From Mortierella alpina (lineage: Eukaryota; Mortierellomycota; Mortierellomycetes; Mortierellales; Mortierellaceae): a stretch of 64,000 bases of DNA. The first letter of the stretch is position 1. Each line of letters begins with the position of its first letter. Under the pieces are notes generated by a model that was not told the DNA's origin, searched no databases, and worked only from the letters and a program-made list of their open reading frames with translations. A program made the translations under genes and the position numbers. Positions 43,580 through 55,478 of the stretch are shown here, one piece after another. The stretch lies in assembly GCA_029449245.1 (NCBI GenBank), contig JANATF010000007.1:1488001-1552000 (forward strand), in the 5' to 3' direction.

Positions 43580-46500
43580 TTAGAGGCATGCCTCAAGATC
43601 GACCAATCCTATGCACCAAAGCAAGATCAGAGTGAGTCGCGGGACCTTGCAATGCAAATCCATACGAACGCTGCAGTGCTCAGCATGCATCACTTACCTT
43701 CTGGATCAAAGTCGTCGTCACGGGAGGGTACTGGATCATAATACCAGTCTGTCAAGATGTTGGCCAGAAGCACTGCTGGCTGGCCACAAGGTTGGGCATC
43801 CTTCTCTGCCTGGTGGGTTTGATGTTGTTGGTGGTGTTCGAGATGAAACCCTTCGGCGGTTTCTTCAACAAAGCCTTCAAGGTCCTGGCCAGGCCACATG
43901 GTGCTGAAGGCCATGTCCGGGAGATCTATAGGAGTACGTAGGCTTCGATGCGAGAAAGATAACGGGATTGTGGTTGGTGCCTGAAGGGCGTGAAGGGCGT
44001 TGCGAATAGGGCATTGAAGCGTGTACATACCCGTCCGAATCGATGCTGGCCTCGGAGATCAGATGTTCGGCCATTGCATACTCGGGCTCGAACAGAGGAT
44101 CCGTGGGTGGTAGATAACCGAAGCTTTGTGAATCGTGGAAAGACAGGTCCAATTCTGTCGGCAAGGGCACATCCTCAGCTCCCGCAAAGTCCATTCCGGC
44201 TCCTGTATATTCGATTCCAGGCATGTTGTCGAGGCCGAGATCACTGTAGCGCAAATCATGTGGGAGATCTGTATTGATTTCTTGACTCAACGAGCCGTCA
44301 AGCATCAAAGCTGGCGCGTGCCTCTCTTTGAAAATAGTTCCCTTAGGCTGCTCCCAGGCATGATTCAATGTCACCTGTGGGGAGCCCAATAAGTTAGTCG
44401 ACAGTCCACAGTCATCCCCAACGCTCTCGCTGCGCTCTTCATAGGCGGTATCAGCATCCTCCTCAGAATCCTGAGATCCAGTGTTGCGAGCCCGACGAGC
44501 GAACTTGCGTGCATTCCTTCCACGAATGCCCTTGTTTGGAAAGTGTCTAAACGACTTTCCGCCGGAACTCGGAGTCGGCAAACCCTGGCACGGCGGGCAG
44601 AAAAAATCGTCCGGAAGGTCGTTCTCTGTAAGGTCAACACATTCGAGGTGAAGCCAAACTTTACATTTGTCGCACTGAATCATGCCGCCTTCATCCTCTC
44701 TTGATCCACAAACGCACATGATGATTCCTTCCTCATCATCGACGTCCCCATCCTCCTCCTCGCTGGAGCAAGCGCCGTTGTTCTTGAGGGTCGCCATGTC
44801 CTGTAACGAAGCCGTGGGGCACCGCGCATTGCGTTGCTCCTCGGTCTCAGAGTCGGTGGAATCACCATCCATATCATTTGCAATTGAAGTTTGCTATAAT
44901 AATCAACGTGGTATTGTTAGCCGCAAGCAAAGTAGATCCGAATCTTTGAGCGGCATACAATGGTAGCCAAAACACTTACGAGCCGTGCCATAGGACATCG
45001 GTCCATATGGTAAGCGAGTCCATTCTTGTGCTTGTACGTCTTTTTGCAGTAGTCGCATCCGAAGCGGCTTCTGACATCTACCCTCAGAAGAGGGTGATCT
45101 TGAGATGTAAGGCTGTGCGTAAGGATGATCGATGACCTGTCCCAGTTCTCCGGAGGAGGAGAAAGGTCCAGGGCTCGATACATATCAGAGACTATTTCGC
45201 GCCTCTCCGCAATCCGTCTCTGTTTCTCTTGCTTGTGCAGCGACGCACTGAAGAGAGCTTTCCCATTGCCAATCACCGACATCCATGGCTGGGTTTCCAG
45301 AGTGCTTGCACTCGATGGCTCATGATGAGCGGTGGTGGCAACCATCCCTTGTCTCTCCGCGATATGCTCCTCTTGCGCGCGGAAAAGGCCATTGCCATTG
45401 CCAATCGCCGGCATCCATGACTGGTGTTCCCATGTTCCAAAGGGACCCTCACTTTGAAAGGTGGCTGCTCCGCTGCCTGCATGGGCATTCAGCACCTTGC
45501 GCATGGCTTGTTCAAGAGAATGCTTCAGCATGGTCTTTAGGGCAAGGACGTTGGATGGCTTGGAGTGGGACGGAAGCTGAGTCATGATCTCACGACAGGT
45601 CCTGGGGACGAAAGGGCGGGGTCCATTGCGACGCAGGGGCTTGGTGGGTCTGTTGATAGTGTGCTTTGAGGTGCCAACGAGAGGGTCGGCATGGGTCGCG
45701 TGGGACCGAGGCAAGCGCTGTGTAGGTTGATTGTCCTTTGAGGTGCCAACGAGAGGATCGGCATGGGTCGCGTGGGGCCGTGAAAGGCGCTCAGTACGTT
45801 GAGTTGGCACAGCAAATTCATTGGTCATCGATGGACCGGGACAAGGAGATGGCACAGCAGATGCATGGTTCATAGGCGGACCGAGACAGGGAGTTGGCAC
45901 AGCAAGTTCATTGTTCATTGACGGACCGGGACAAGGAGTTGGCACAGCAGATTCATTGTTCATAGACGGGCCGGTACAAGGAGTCTTCTGAATCGTCGTC
46001 GGATTCTCCACTGCCGTTGCTGCTGCCAGTTGGTTGACTGCGAGCACGATCTCGATCAGACTGGTGGTGCTGTCCGCATCCAGAAGGATGGCCTTGTTAC
46101 CATCCGAGGGCACCACAGGTTCCACGTCGGCACTGGGTAGGATATGTTCTCGCAACATTTCCAAAGACTTTGCCATTTGCACACATTCAGGCAGAGTCGC
46201 AGCATCTGAGACTTCCAAGTCGTTATCCAGCAATTCAGACGCCTGTTTAGCGCCGTCCAAAACACGGCTCATAAGCGACCCAGACACTTTCGATGTACGG
46301 GAAGATTCTGCAACGGACTCGGGCATTTGTGCAGACGTGGACGTGGCCGATGCCGATGCCGAAGATGAGGATGGGGCTGAGACGGAGGCGTTCTGTTCCT
46401 CTGGCTTTCTGAGCGTTGGTTGCTCTGCCCTGGGAATCATGTCGGCATGGTATCTCTTGACGCGCCGTATTCTTGTAGATGGTTCGCCTTGAGCCGTGTA

Positions 46501-47334
46501 GGGCAGGGACACCTTTCGAGGACGTCCGGGTCCTCTTCGTTGTGCTGGGCCGGGAGTTGCGATCGGCCGTGGAGGTATAACAACGGCAATAACACGGGCA
46601 GGTGGAGATGGAGGCGCTGAGGCAGTGGGCTGCAGCAGACTGGAGAGCTGGGAGGCGCGCACGTCATCATCTTCCTCCTCGGAATCATCTTCGGGGGAGG
46701 TCAGCGTGGTATCGCTACCAAAGAGGTCATCCTCGTATGACTGACGCTGCTCAAGGTCGACAGGCTGACACACGGGCGAGGAAGAGTCAATGACAACCTG
46801 GATGTCATCGGCCGTGGTGGTCTCGGGGAGAAGGCTGTCGTTGGCCGGTAGTGCGAAAGCAGAGCAGAGTGTGCTGGCCGTGTTGGAGGGCTCCTCTTCG
46901 TCGTCGGCGTCATCACTCTCGCAGCCGGCACGGGATGGATCAGTCTTTCTGTTGACTTCCGCCGACAGGGATCGGACGAAGACCGGCTCTCGGGTAAGGG
47001 GGGTTTGATTGAGGTACGGAGAGTTATCGGACAGAGTGCGGTGCAGTGGCGGGATATTGCTCGTGGGAGCCAGGGCAGCAAGCCTCGGAGAGTTTGCAGC
47101 GGCATCTTCCACAAAGATTCGGTGTCTTTTAGGGAGCTGCTCGTCGACGTTCAGAATTGCGTTGGAGTGGTGTTCCGTCAGCAATCTCTTGCGGTTTGAA
47201 GGCGATTGACCTTGTGAAGGAAGAAATGCCAGGTCAGCCAGATCATTCTCGATATTGTCCCTCCGTTCGCGGCTCCTCCGGCCCACGGTCGATCTTGATC
47301 GGGTAGGGAGCGGATGTGGAGCACTACGCGACAT
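43580..47334 (-). CDS. C2HC zinc-finger and PHD-finger protein with internal tandem repeats
   Basis: Four exons (47334-44980, 44893-44031, 43903-43698, 43608-43580) join to about 1150 aa. The N-terminal 750 residues are disordered, basic then Ser/Pro/Glu-rich, with a PGPAQRRGPGRPRK AT-hook-like patch. Tandem repeats lie in the middle. At the end of exon 1 a C-x2-C-x12-H-x3-C finger (CDYCKKTY, then AYHMDRC) precedes the splice. Exon 2 opens with an acidic stretch and a PHD finger at about 845-887 (CVCGSREDEGGMIQCDKCKVWLHLEC, shown here as two blocks: CVCGSREDEGG and MIQCDKCKVWLH), which by family binds histone H3 tails. It is probably a nuclear chromatin-associated protein. The exon 3 acceptor is uncertain: 43903 (TTCAG) is chosen, but an AAG acceptor about 40 nt upstream also keeps frame. 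The last exon is tiny, nine residues plus stop. Confidence 0.8.
45661..45804 (-). repeat. Tandem duplication, 2 x 72 bp, in the C2HC/PHD gene
   Basis: Units start at 45661 and 45733 and share CTTTGAGGTGCCAACGAGAG and GCATGGGTCGCGTGG blocks. Each encodes 24 residues centred on HATHADPLVGTSK. Confidence 0.85.
45804..45983 (-). repeat. Tandem array, 4 x 45 bp, in the C2HC/PHD gene
   Basis: Units begin at 45804, 45849, 45894 and 45939, each opening with TGGCACAGCA. The array encodes four 15-residue repeats of the form PTPCxGPSMNNExAV. Frame is kept, so copy number could vary without breaking the gene. Confidence 0.92.
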
Positions 47335-50300
47335 GGCGGCGGACTGGAGGGGCTCTCAACTGGGTCTGGAATCAAGTCGATTAAATGGTGGTTCTATAGT
47401 ACTATAGCACGCAACAGGGCAAAGTGGGTGGCCAAGACGGAGGAATCGAGCGATATAAAAAAACGGCACAACAGTAGAGACAGACGCGGGTGTGAGTATT
47501 TCGAATGCCACTCACAAAGACAAAGATAACAGCAAACAATATAAATCACGCCAACCTACACACTCTGCGCGGGATCTCGACGGAAGATATCGTCTGTTAT
47601 GCAGCTCCCACCAGACAGTAGCTCTCTGCTGGTGGAGGAAGGCTGAGGCCGAGTGAAGACGACTGTGCGTAGAGAAGCCAAGGCTGAATGGAGTATTCGC
47701 AGGGATGGAAGGCTTTCTATATGGAGGGATTGAGGAGCGCGGAGCAAAGAGGGTGTGCGTGTGTGTCCGAAAGAGACGCGAAGGAGTTAGCCTCATTATT
47801 TTGGGGAATTGAGTACACGTTCCCACCCATTCAAAGAAACCCTGCAAAGCGAAAGAAAGCTAGAGACAGAAAAAGGGAAGCGGGCGTACTGGCGAACCTT
47901 TTGTGGCAAAGTGTGTCTGTGTGAGTGAGGATGGGTGAGTGGGAGGATGGAGTCGTCTCTCTTCAGCAGAGCAGACAATGAAAAAAAGGCTCTTCGTTTT
48001 CGTGGCAGGCTGTGTGGGATGGAACGGAGATGTGAGGAATGAGACGAGTGAGGGATCTAGGAAAGAGGGGGGGGAGGGGAAAAGGGAGAGGAGCGAGACG
48101 AGGCGCGAGGAGTGGTGCGAGGAAGGCAAGAGGGCGCGCTCAGGATGCAAACAATAGGTGAATAGGTGCTGACTACTCTCAGCGAAAACAAGCCTCGGCC
48201 AGCAGCGAGAGAGAGGCAGAGAGGCAGAGCAGAGAGGGGGAGAAGAGCGACGAGAGAGAAGAGCAGAGCGAGAGAGTGGACGAGGGCAGGAGGGGGGGGA
48301 GAGAGAGATAAAGAGTGCACAACCCTCGTGCCCTTAAATAAATTCCCATACTCATATCCATCATATCATATCGGAGGACCAAAAAGCGTGCACATACAAC
48401 GTCAAAGCGCAGGGAGGAGTGGAAAATGGGGGGGGGGGGGGTTGTGCCCTGCTGGTCTGGATAGGGCAGCGAACAAGACACCAGGCCCTAAAACAGCAAG
48501 ATGGAGAAAGGTGGGAAGGTGAAGAACGAGAGAAAAGAACAAAAAAATAAATACGGAATAGGGGGGGAGGAGGAGGATATATATGTAGCTCCAGGGAGCA
48601 GGAGGAGGGAAAGGGGAGCCAGGGTTGCAGCCGAGATGGATGGAGGGTAGTAGAGTACAGTAGCAGAGTCAAGTGCCAGTACAGTACTACAACACGACAC
48701 TGCAACATAAAAAAAAGGGCACAGAAACAAAAAGGTTTGGGCGATGTGCAGTCTCGCGAGCTGCAACGAGATTGGGAGAGAGCACCAAACACGCTGGCTG
48801 AGGACCAAAAACACCCTCGCGAGGCAGGCCCAGCAAGGTTGTGTGCCAGTGGCAGGATATGAGTGGCGGGAAAAAGAGAAAAGGGAGCAACAGTTGTTGA
48901 GCCGACAAACAACACAAAAGAAACGGCAAATCACATAAGCACGACGACACAACACGCCACGGGCTCCATATTAAACTTCTGCAGCAGTGTGTACATGAGA
49001 GTCCTGAGAGTCCAGTAGTCTATGTACCTGTACCTGTAAGACGCTGTTTCGAGTATGCAGTCTACTTGGATCGTCCGACGGGACAGCGAGGCGACCGGCG
49101 AGGCAGAGGAGTCCAAGGGACGGCAGGGCAGAGGACTAGGGACGAAGGAGGCTCGCACGCTGCGAGTCGAATGCAGGGGTGCAAAAGAGCGCGAGCGAAG
49201 AGAGCGGTGAAGAAGGAGCGAGGAGGAGACGACGAGAAGAGGCGAGGAAGAGAGGAAGAGAGGACGAGAGGAAGAGAGGAAGAGGAGCGACGAGAAGGCA
49301 AAAATACGTCAGGTTCATCCAAATTCACCCTAATTCAGCAGACATGGGGGGGAAGGGGCATTTTCTTTTTTCGTCCAAAAAGAAATGGTGGCAAACCATG
49401 CAAACGGAACGGCGGGACAAGAGACCGGGGACTCAGTTTCATCTCTCCACCCACCCGTGGCGTCAGCGACCTCCTCGCCTGCTCCCCTTGCCCGCATCCA
49501 GCGAGCAGCCAGCCCTGCCCTGGACCTGGCCTGCCAACAGCCCGCACGGCTGCGTCCGCCAGGCCAAGGGTTCAGCGATCGAGTCGACATCTGCACCGCT
49601 GCAGCTCCATCTCCCCGTCCGTCATCAGCCAATGGCATATCAACAGAGAGGTGTTTGCAAACAACAGCTCGAAACCATGATAACAGGGACACCAGTACAG
49701 CAGTTGCACAAGGACAAGCAGCAAGGAAAAGCTAACATCGGACTTTACTCCTCCCTCCCCTAGCTCTGGCTTGGCACATCCACAACACACAAGACCAGGC
49801 TCCCACCTCCAAAAAAAACCACTAAAAGATAGGGTAATGAGAGTTTGTATGATTGCTATTACAGGAGGTTACTTACGCGAGGACGAGAGTTGCAACCAGG
49901 CCAGTTGTCGCGAGAAAAAAAAAAGGCAGCAGAGACGCAAGTTGAATGAGCAAAGGGTATGGTGGCTGAATGGGCAGCGCGAAAGAATAAATCGTCAATC
50001 GCACAATTGTTCAATGAACACAGCGTGCAGCTACGAAGGAATGTGTAGGACGGAAAGGACAGGTTCAAGCTAGGGGTGAAGGCGAAAAGAAAAACAACAA
50101 AAAAAGCAAAATAGAACAGAATCGGCCGGTCAAACGTTGCAGTAACCCGCCCGTCTCAGTTCTCAGTACGTATGCGGAAACAACGTCCAGGACCACTGCC
50201 ATCTAGCTGGCTGGCTGGCTGGCTGGTTGGCTGGGGGGCCTTCTTTCTCGGAGCTGCAGTATAGTTCTTTGGACGGCCGTCTGCCTTTTAATTGCATCTG

Positions 50301-50381
50301 TGCGGTCATCTCTTTTTTCGTTGTTTTTTTTGGCGGCGACTCGATTTTCGGCACGAGGTTGTAAGTCTTTATGGGTCCTTT
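47335..50381. other. Low-complexity 3-kb intergenic region
   Basis: Purine-rich on + at about 47680-48330 and 49070-49300 (CT-rich towards the minus-strand PHD gene), with G runs near 48428 and A runs. A GGCTGGCTGGCTGG repeat lies near 50208-50232. Long frames at 49066-49763 are Arg/Glu and Pro/Ser low complexity. I see no supported gene; part may be a long 5' leader of the PHD gene. Confidence 0.5.
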
Positions 50382-52098
50382 CTACGCCTGATCTGACGAA
50401 CTGTTGTAGTCCCACACGTCGCGGATCCAGTCCTGCATGTTGACCTCGTCTGCGGTACGTATTGAGGATTCGACAATGAAAGGGTGTTCCATGATCTGCT
50501 CCGGTGTAGGCCTCTTCATAAAATCTTTGATCAAACTAAGACAGGGATCGCGGCGCTCACGGTTAGAACACAATCAAATAACAATATCATGCCAACAAGG
50601 TCAAGTCATGCCAGCAAGGCCAAGTCGACCAGTACTCTACCATTGACCCAAAAAGTCCCTGAAGGCTGGCGACCAAGGTTCGTCCTCGGGCAGCGAAGGC
50701 ACGGGCTGGTTGACAATATAGTGTAAAAGTTCAAACGGCGCTAGGTTGCTAGGGAAAGGGTTCTTCATCTGAGCAATCTCAATCATAGTCAGTCCTAATG
50801 ACCAGACATCGGACTGCACGGGGTATTTGCCTCCTTGGATCCTTTCGGGCTAACACAGGAAGTTGACGTGACCAAAGACAGTTAAATCTCACTGCGATCT
50901 GAGTGCAGCTATCCCATACCAGCCATACCAGCATGTGCGCCTACTTACAGCCATATAATAACTTGTTCCGACAAAGGTCTCCGCAAGCGAATTGACCAGA
51001 TCACCGCTCACGCCAAAATCGCACAGCTTGATGTTGCCCTCCATGGTGATGACAATGTTGGATGGTTTTAGATCTAACCGAAAAAGAAAGAGGGTCAGCA
51101 TCACTAGCGTCAAGGAACACTTTCTCCAGAGGACAACTCCTCATAGCTATTAGAATCTTTACCTCTATGGATGACATGATGCATCTTGTGCAGATAAACG
51201 AGTCCGTTCAGAACCGCCTCACTGATCTTCCCTAGAACCTTCTCTGGCATTGTCATATTCTTTTCCGAGACGCGTTTGTACACAGATTCCATACTTCCGC
51301 CTTCGCAGTACTCCATGCAGATCGCCAGTTCGTCTCCCTCCATGTATGCTCCATAAAATGTGACGATCCAGGGCGAGTGACAGCGGTCCAAGGTCTTGAG
51401 CTCTCGCTCCAACAGCCTTTGGAAGTCTGGGTTAGGATCACAGCGCACATGCTGCGATTTTGTCAAGAAGATAAAGGAGAAGACAAAAAAGGGATAGGTA
51501 AATAGGCTGCATCATTGATGCACCAATAGGATCACAAGGGGCAACAGAGAGATGAGGCAAAACAGAGCGATCCATCTGGCTGTGGTCGTCTTTCTCTGGT
51601 GGCCATTACCTTGCGAGCCATGATGAATCCTGTCGGTACATGCTTGACCTTGCTCACCGTGCCAGCAGAGCCCTCGCCTAGCTTCTTCACCGTCACCATG
51701 TCTTCAGGCCGCAGCGTATAGTTCATCAAAGGATCGGCTCCCCGCGTGCCACCAGGGGTCTCGGGGATGCTTCTGATTGACCGGGGATCCATATCTGCCT
51801 CTGCAGCCATGCTGTAGTACTGGTTCTCCCGCGCTGGGTTCCTGGGGTTCCGTTCCAGATAGTCCATCAAAGGTCTCGACTGTATTCATTTAGTGGGGAC
51901 ACCAAAACCACTTTTGTTGGTTAGTCCCTGAGCCAAGGTTGTTCCACCGGACCGCGTTCTACTCTGTGGACCAGAACGAGGTCTACTTACGTTTAAGAGA
52001 GGTGCTGGCGACGGAGAGGCTGAACTGGTTGAGGCAGAATTGAGCTGGACGTGAAGGCCAGGCTTCATCTTCCTGGCGCGTGACCTTGCCAAAGACAT
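50382..52098 (-). CDS. MAP kinase kinase (MEK family, Ste7/Mkk1/Byr1-like)
   Basis: A dual-specificity kinase that activates a MAPK, probably in a mating/morphogenesis or wall-integrity cascade. Six exons join in phase to 385 aa: 52098-51991, 51882-51610, 51451-51163, 51073-50949, 50849-50641 and 50535-50382. Visible motifs: Gly-rich loop GEGSAGTV (about 106-113), VAIK-type Lys127 (MARK), catalytic HRDLKPSN (222-229) with its Asp codon split by an intron, DFG at 242-244, and activation loop S252-L-A-E-T256, the canonical S-x3-T pair phosphorylated by MAPKKKs. GTSYYMAPERI and [13 protein letters not shown] follow. The C-lobe ends in [13 protein letters not shown] and an aromatic-acidic tail. 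The N-terminal arm (1-100) has a basic patch ([15 protein letters not shown]) that could be a MAPK docking site. The Ste7 versus Mkk1 subgroup is not resolved. Confidence 0.93.
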
Positions 52099-52423
52099 TT
52101 CCTGAATCTTGTTGCTGACTGAGAGAGTAGAAGGGGCTGGTCTAATTACAAGGGATCGAATTCAATGGCAACAGCCGCGCAAGACTGAGGAGGAGGTGCT
52201 TGTAAGTAACAGACTTGGCTGGATGCCATGCGCGCCATGACATGGCATACAACGGTGGGGCGGGAGCCTAGCAGCAGAGCTTACGAGAGTTTGTGGTGGT
52301 TGGTGTGGTGGATGTCTGACGAGTGTGAGGCGAGTGAAGAATGCGATTCGGTTGCAACCCGACGTGGAGGGGACAGACGTTTTTGAAAGTCAGCCTCTAA
52401 TTGACAGCCCCTCCCTAATTGAC

Positions 52424-52459
52424 GGCCCAAGGGAGGGCCCAAGGGAAGGTCCAAGGGAC
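52424..52459. repeat. Tandem 3 x 12 bp repeat
   Basis: Units GGCCCAAGGGAG, GGCCCAAGGGAA and GGTCCAAGGGAC lie about midway between the divergent MAPKK and arginase genes. Confidence 0.85.
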
Positions 52460-52997
52460 GCCCCTCTTGCTTGCTGCTCTACTGCAGCAGTGCATCCAGG
52501 CTGGAGCAAGCCAAATGACATGACAGCAATCGAAACGGCCTTTAGCGAAGCAGACTAGACTATATGTATGCGATGATGCCGCTCCAAGGCGGGGATTGGA
52601 TCTATCAGGCCTGCTTCCTTAGACTACTGTACGAAGGGTCGCTGTCAGCCATGGGGAGGAACGAGGCTAGCCGTGAAACAGATCCCTAGTTCAGGCACCA
52701 GGCCACGAGCAAGGCTTTCGTACACACGGCCGGCAGCCCCCTCATACGTGCCACAGCAGGCCTGGGCTAGAGGTGCAGTAGCGGCGCTTGAGAGGCGAGG
52801 CGATGACCTCATTGACTCACGAGTAGCGCATTTGGCGGGCACATTTATTTTGGTAGTCTCTGCGAGGTATTTTTCTTGCGTGTGCCTGGGTCGCCCCTCG
52901 CTCCATCTGATAGCGTCCACTGTGGGAAAAATCCCCCTTTTGAACACCCCAGGACGCAAGGGCTGTACGACCACGGTGCACGACGAGAGCGCATTTG

Positions 52998-53005
52998 TAT
53001 AAAAA
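52998..53005 (+). promoter_or_regulatory. TATA box of the arginase gene
   Basis: TATAAAAA lies 140 nt before the ATG at 53138, followed by a strongly CT-rich leader. Confidence 0.65.
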
Positions 53006-53137
53006 CGAGGGGACCCGTGTAAAGTTTTTCCTTCCTTTTTTTTCCTTCTCGTTCTCTGCTCCTGATCTCCATCCTTCTCTCCCTCTCCTCTTCCTTGCCT
53101 CTCTACCCCCCTACCCTACTCTCTCCTCCTCCCCACC

Positions 53138-54498
53138 ATGTCTGTCCAGAACAAGTTCCTCAAGCAAAAGTCTGTCGGCGTTGTCGGCGTCCCATTCTCG
53201 GGTGGCCAGGTAAGAAGCCCAAAAAAAAATGCCCGCCATGAAACCTGACCTGATCACAAAGCACAAAGCTTGATCAGATGGCGCTTTTATGACACCGCAT
53301 CGCTGCATGAACTGGATGCTCATCCCTTCTCTTGTGAATGCCAATGACAACTTTTCTCTCTAGCCCAGAGATGGTGTCGACCTCGGTCCCCTCAAGATCA
53401 TCGAGTTTGGTCTTCTCGACCAGCTGAAGGAGCTCGACTGGCAGGTCAAGTTTGACGGCCACCGCGACTACTCCTTGATGCGCCCTGAGCATGACCCCCC
53501 AGTCGGCAAGCTCCTGAACGCTCGCTACGTCTCTGCCGTCACCGAGTCGGTCGCCTCCTCAGTGGCCGCCCACCTGAAGGAGGGCTCCCTTGCCTTGACC
53601 CTGGGTGGTGATCACTCGATCGCTCTTGGAACTGTCTCTGGTACCATGGCTGTCCACCCCAATGCAGGTCTGATCTGGGTCGATGCTCACGCTGTAAGTG
53701 GTTGCTTGTGGGCATAGGGATGAATCAAGGAATGCATGCGAGGCTGCGCCAAAAATGCGCACATGCTTGCTTAAAATACTTCTGCGACCCATACTCACCA
53801 ACATCCCTGCACAAAATAATGCCGCACTTCTTTTTCTATCAGGACATTAACACCCCCGAAACCACCGACAGCGGCAACATCCACGGCTGCCCCATCTCGT
53901 TCCTCCTTGGAATTGCTGGCCAGCTCAAGGAGTTCAGCTGGGTCAAGCCCTGCCTTACCCCCGACCGCCTGGTCTACATCGGTCTCCGTGATGTCGATGC
54001 TGGTGAGAAGAAGATCCTCCGCGATCACGGCATCAAGGCCTTCTCCATGCACGAGGTTGACAAGTACGGCATCTCCAAGGTCGTCGAGATGGCCATTGAG
54101 CACGTCTCGCCCAACCGCTCTCGCCCCATCCACCTGAGCTTCGATGTCGATGCCCTCGACCCCACTGTCGCTCCCTCTACCGGTAAGTGACTAAGACCAT
54201 GACGTGTGTCAGTGATATGCTCATGGACTGATCTTCTACGGTCCACAAGGTCAAGCCAAAGAAACTAACACAAACACCTGTTTATGCAACTTGATATCCC
54301 TCAGGTACCCCCGTCCGTGGAGGCCTCAACTTCCGTGAGGGCCACTACATCTGCGAGGCCATCCACGAGACTGGCTGCTTGGTCTCCATGGACTTGATGG
54401 AAGTCAACCCCTCGCTCGAGGATGATCAGTCTGTCTACCAGACCGTCACCATCGGATGCTCCTTGGTCCGCTGCGCGATGGGTGAGACTCTCCTCTAA
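53138..54498 (+). CDS. CAR1: Arginase
   Basis: Hydrolyses L-arginine to ornithine and urea, the first step of arginine catabolism, in the cytosol. Four exons join in phase to 311 aa: 53138-53209, 53364-53693, 53843-54182 and 54305-54498. Binuclear manganese ligands are all present: His108 in GGDHS (105-109), Asp131, His133 and Asp135 in DAHADINT (the last Asp opens exon 3), and Asp235 and Asp237 in SFDVDALDP. The family segments GVPFSGGQPRDGVDLGP, NIHGCPISF, GLRDVD and TPVRGGLNFREGHY are intact. Length is typical. There is no targeting sequence (MSVQNKFLKQKS). The start is fixed by the family N-terminus and a good context (CACCATGTC). The TATA box and CT leader suggest strong regulated expression, as for yeast CAR1. 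Confidence 0.96.
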
Positions 54499-55478
54499 AC
54501 CAAATCTCCTTGCTTCTTCCCAATCAACAAAAAAAAATATCACAAAGGCATCGACACTTCCATTCATCTCGACAATCCCCCCTCCACCATCATTCAACCT
54601 CGACGACCCTACTCTGCAACAACCAACAACAACAAAAAAATTGAAAAAAGCACCAAAAACACTTTAAAACTCCAACAAAAACGACCCAAAAAAAAACACC
54701 AGAAAAAAAAACGTTTGATACACGACGACTCCCCCGCCTTTCTTAGCCTTGAAACCCACAAAACTACCAAAAGACGCAAAGCAGCCCTTTCCTTGAATAT
54801 GAAGAAGGGTTGTGAGGAGGTTACACTCTTTGGCATGGAGATTCTCTTTTCTTCTTTTTGGACTCTGTTCACAACCCACCCTGTGGACAGACCAAAAGGA
54901 AGAGGAGCTTGTTTCCATGTGCAGAGGACTTTGTTGAAAGTATAAAAACAGAAATATTCACCCCCCAAAAAAAATAACCAACATCGACCTTGGGATCCTC
55001 AAGATCGACCCGTCATTCCCTCGAGATAGTTAGATAGAGCTCAGACTGTTCCCTTTCCGCTTCTCCTTCAATTTTTCTCGTTGCGAATAAATCTTGCCCC
55101 ATACTTCGCTTTTAAATATGTCCTCCAAATTGGGATTGCAATATGCATGAGGGTTGGTCCGCCAACGTGCCACCGTGTTTCTGAACAATCAAAGCTGTGC
55201 ATGGCATGGACACAAGGCGTCAAGAGCGCGCGAGGTAAAATTGCGGCCAATTGGGCTCCCAACCAAGAGATGAATCTGACTGGCTGGAGTAGCCGAGTCA
55301 ATGAAAACCGCGTTTCCGGTGCGGCTGAGCAAGCCACAGTGGAACTTTTTTTCTTGGAGTACATGCTCCCTTCAAAAGGAACAGCCAGTGTTTCTCTACC
55401 CCATCCTCTGTTCACCTTCTTCAAGCAGCAAAAGCAAATCGCTACAAGATCCCTTCCAACCCATCTTGACTCTCGCTC
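54499..55478. other. Arginase 3' flank and promoter of the membrane-protein gene
   Basis: A-rich runs (54530-54710) follow the arginase stop. 55360-55478 is CT-rich, as a leader. The 244-codon open frame starting at 55081 shows no domain and I do not call it. Confidence 0.5.

Larger units (their letters stand above)
52099..53137. promoter_or_regulatory. Divergent promoter region, MAPKK (-) and arginase (+)
   Basis: About 1 kb with the arginase TATA box at 52998. A 12-bp unit GGCCCAAGGGAG is repeated three times at 52424-52459 after two copies of CTAATTGACRGCCC. I see no gene. Confidence 0.6.

Noticed and set aside
49066-49763. Overlapping 194-204 codon plus frames
   Set aside because: Arg/Glu repeats followed by Pro/Ser/Ala low complexity in two frames at once; typical of purine-rich tracts.
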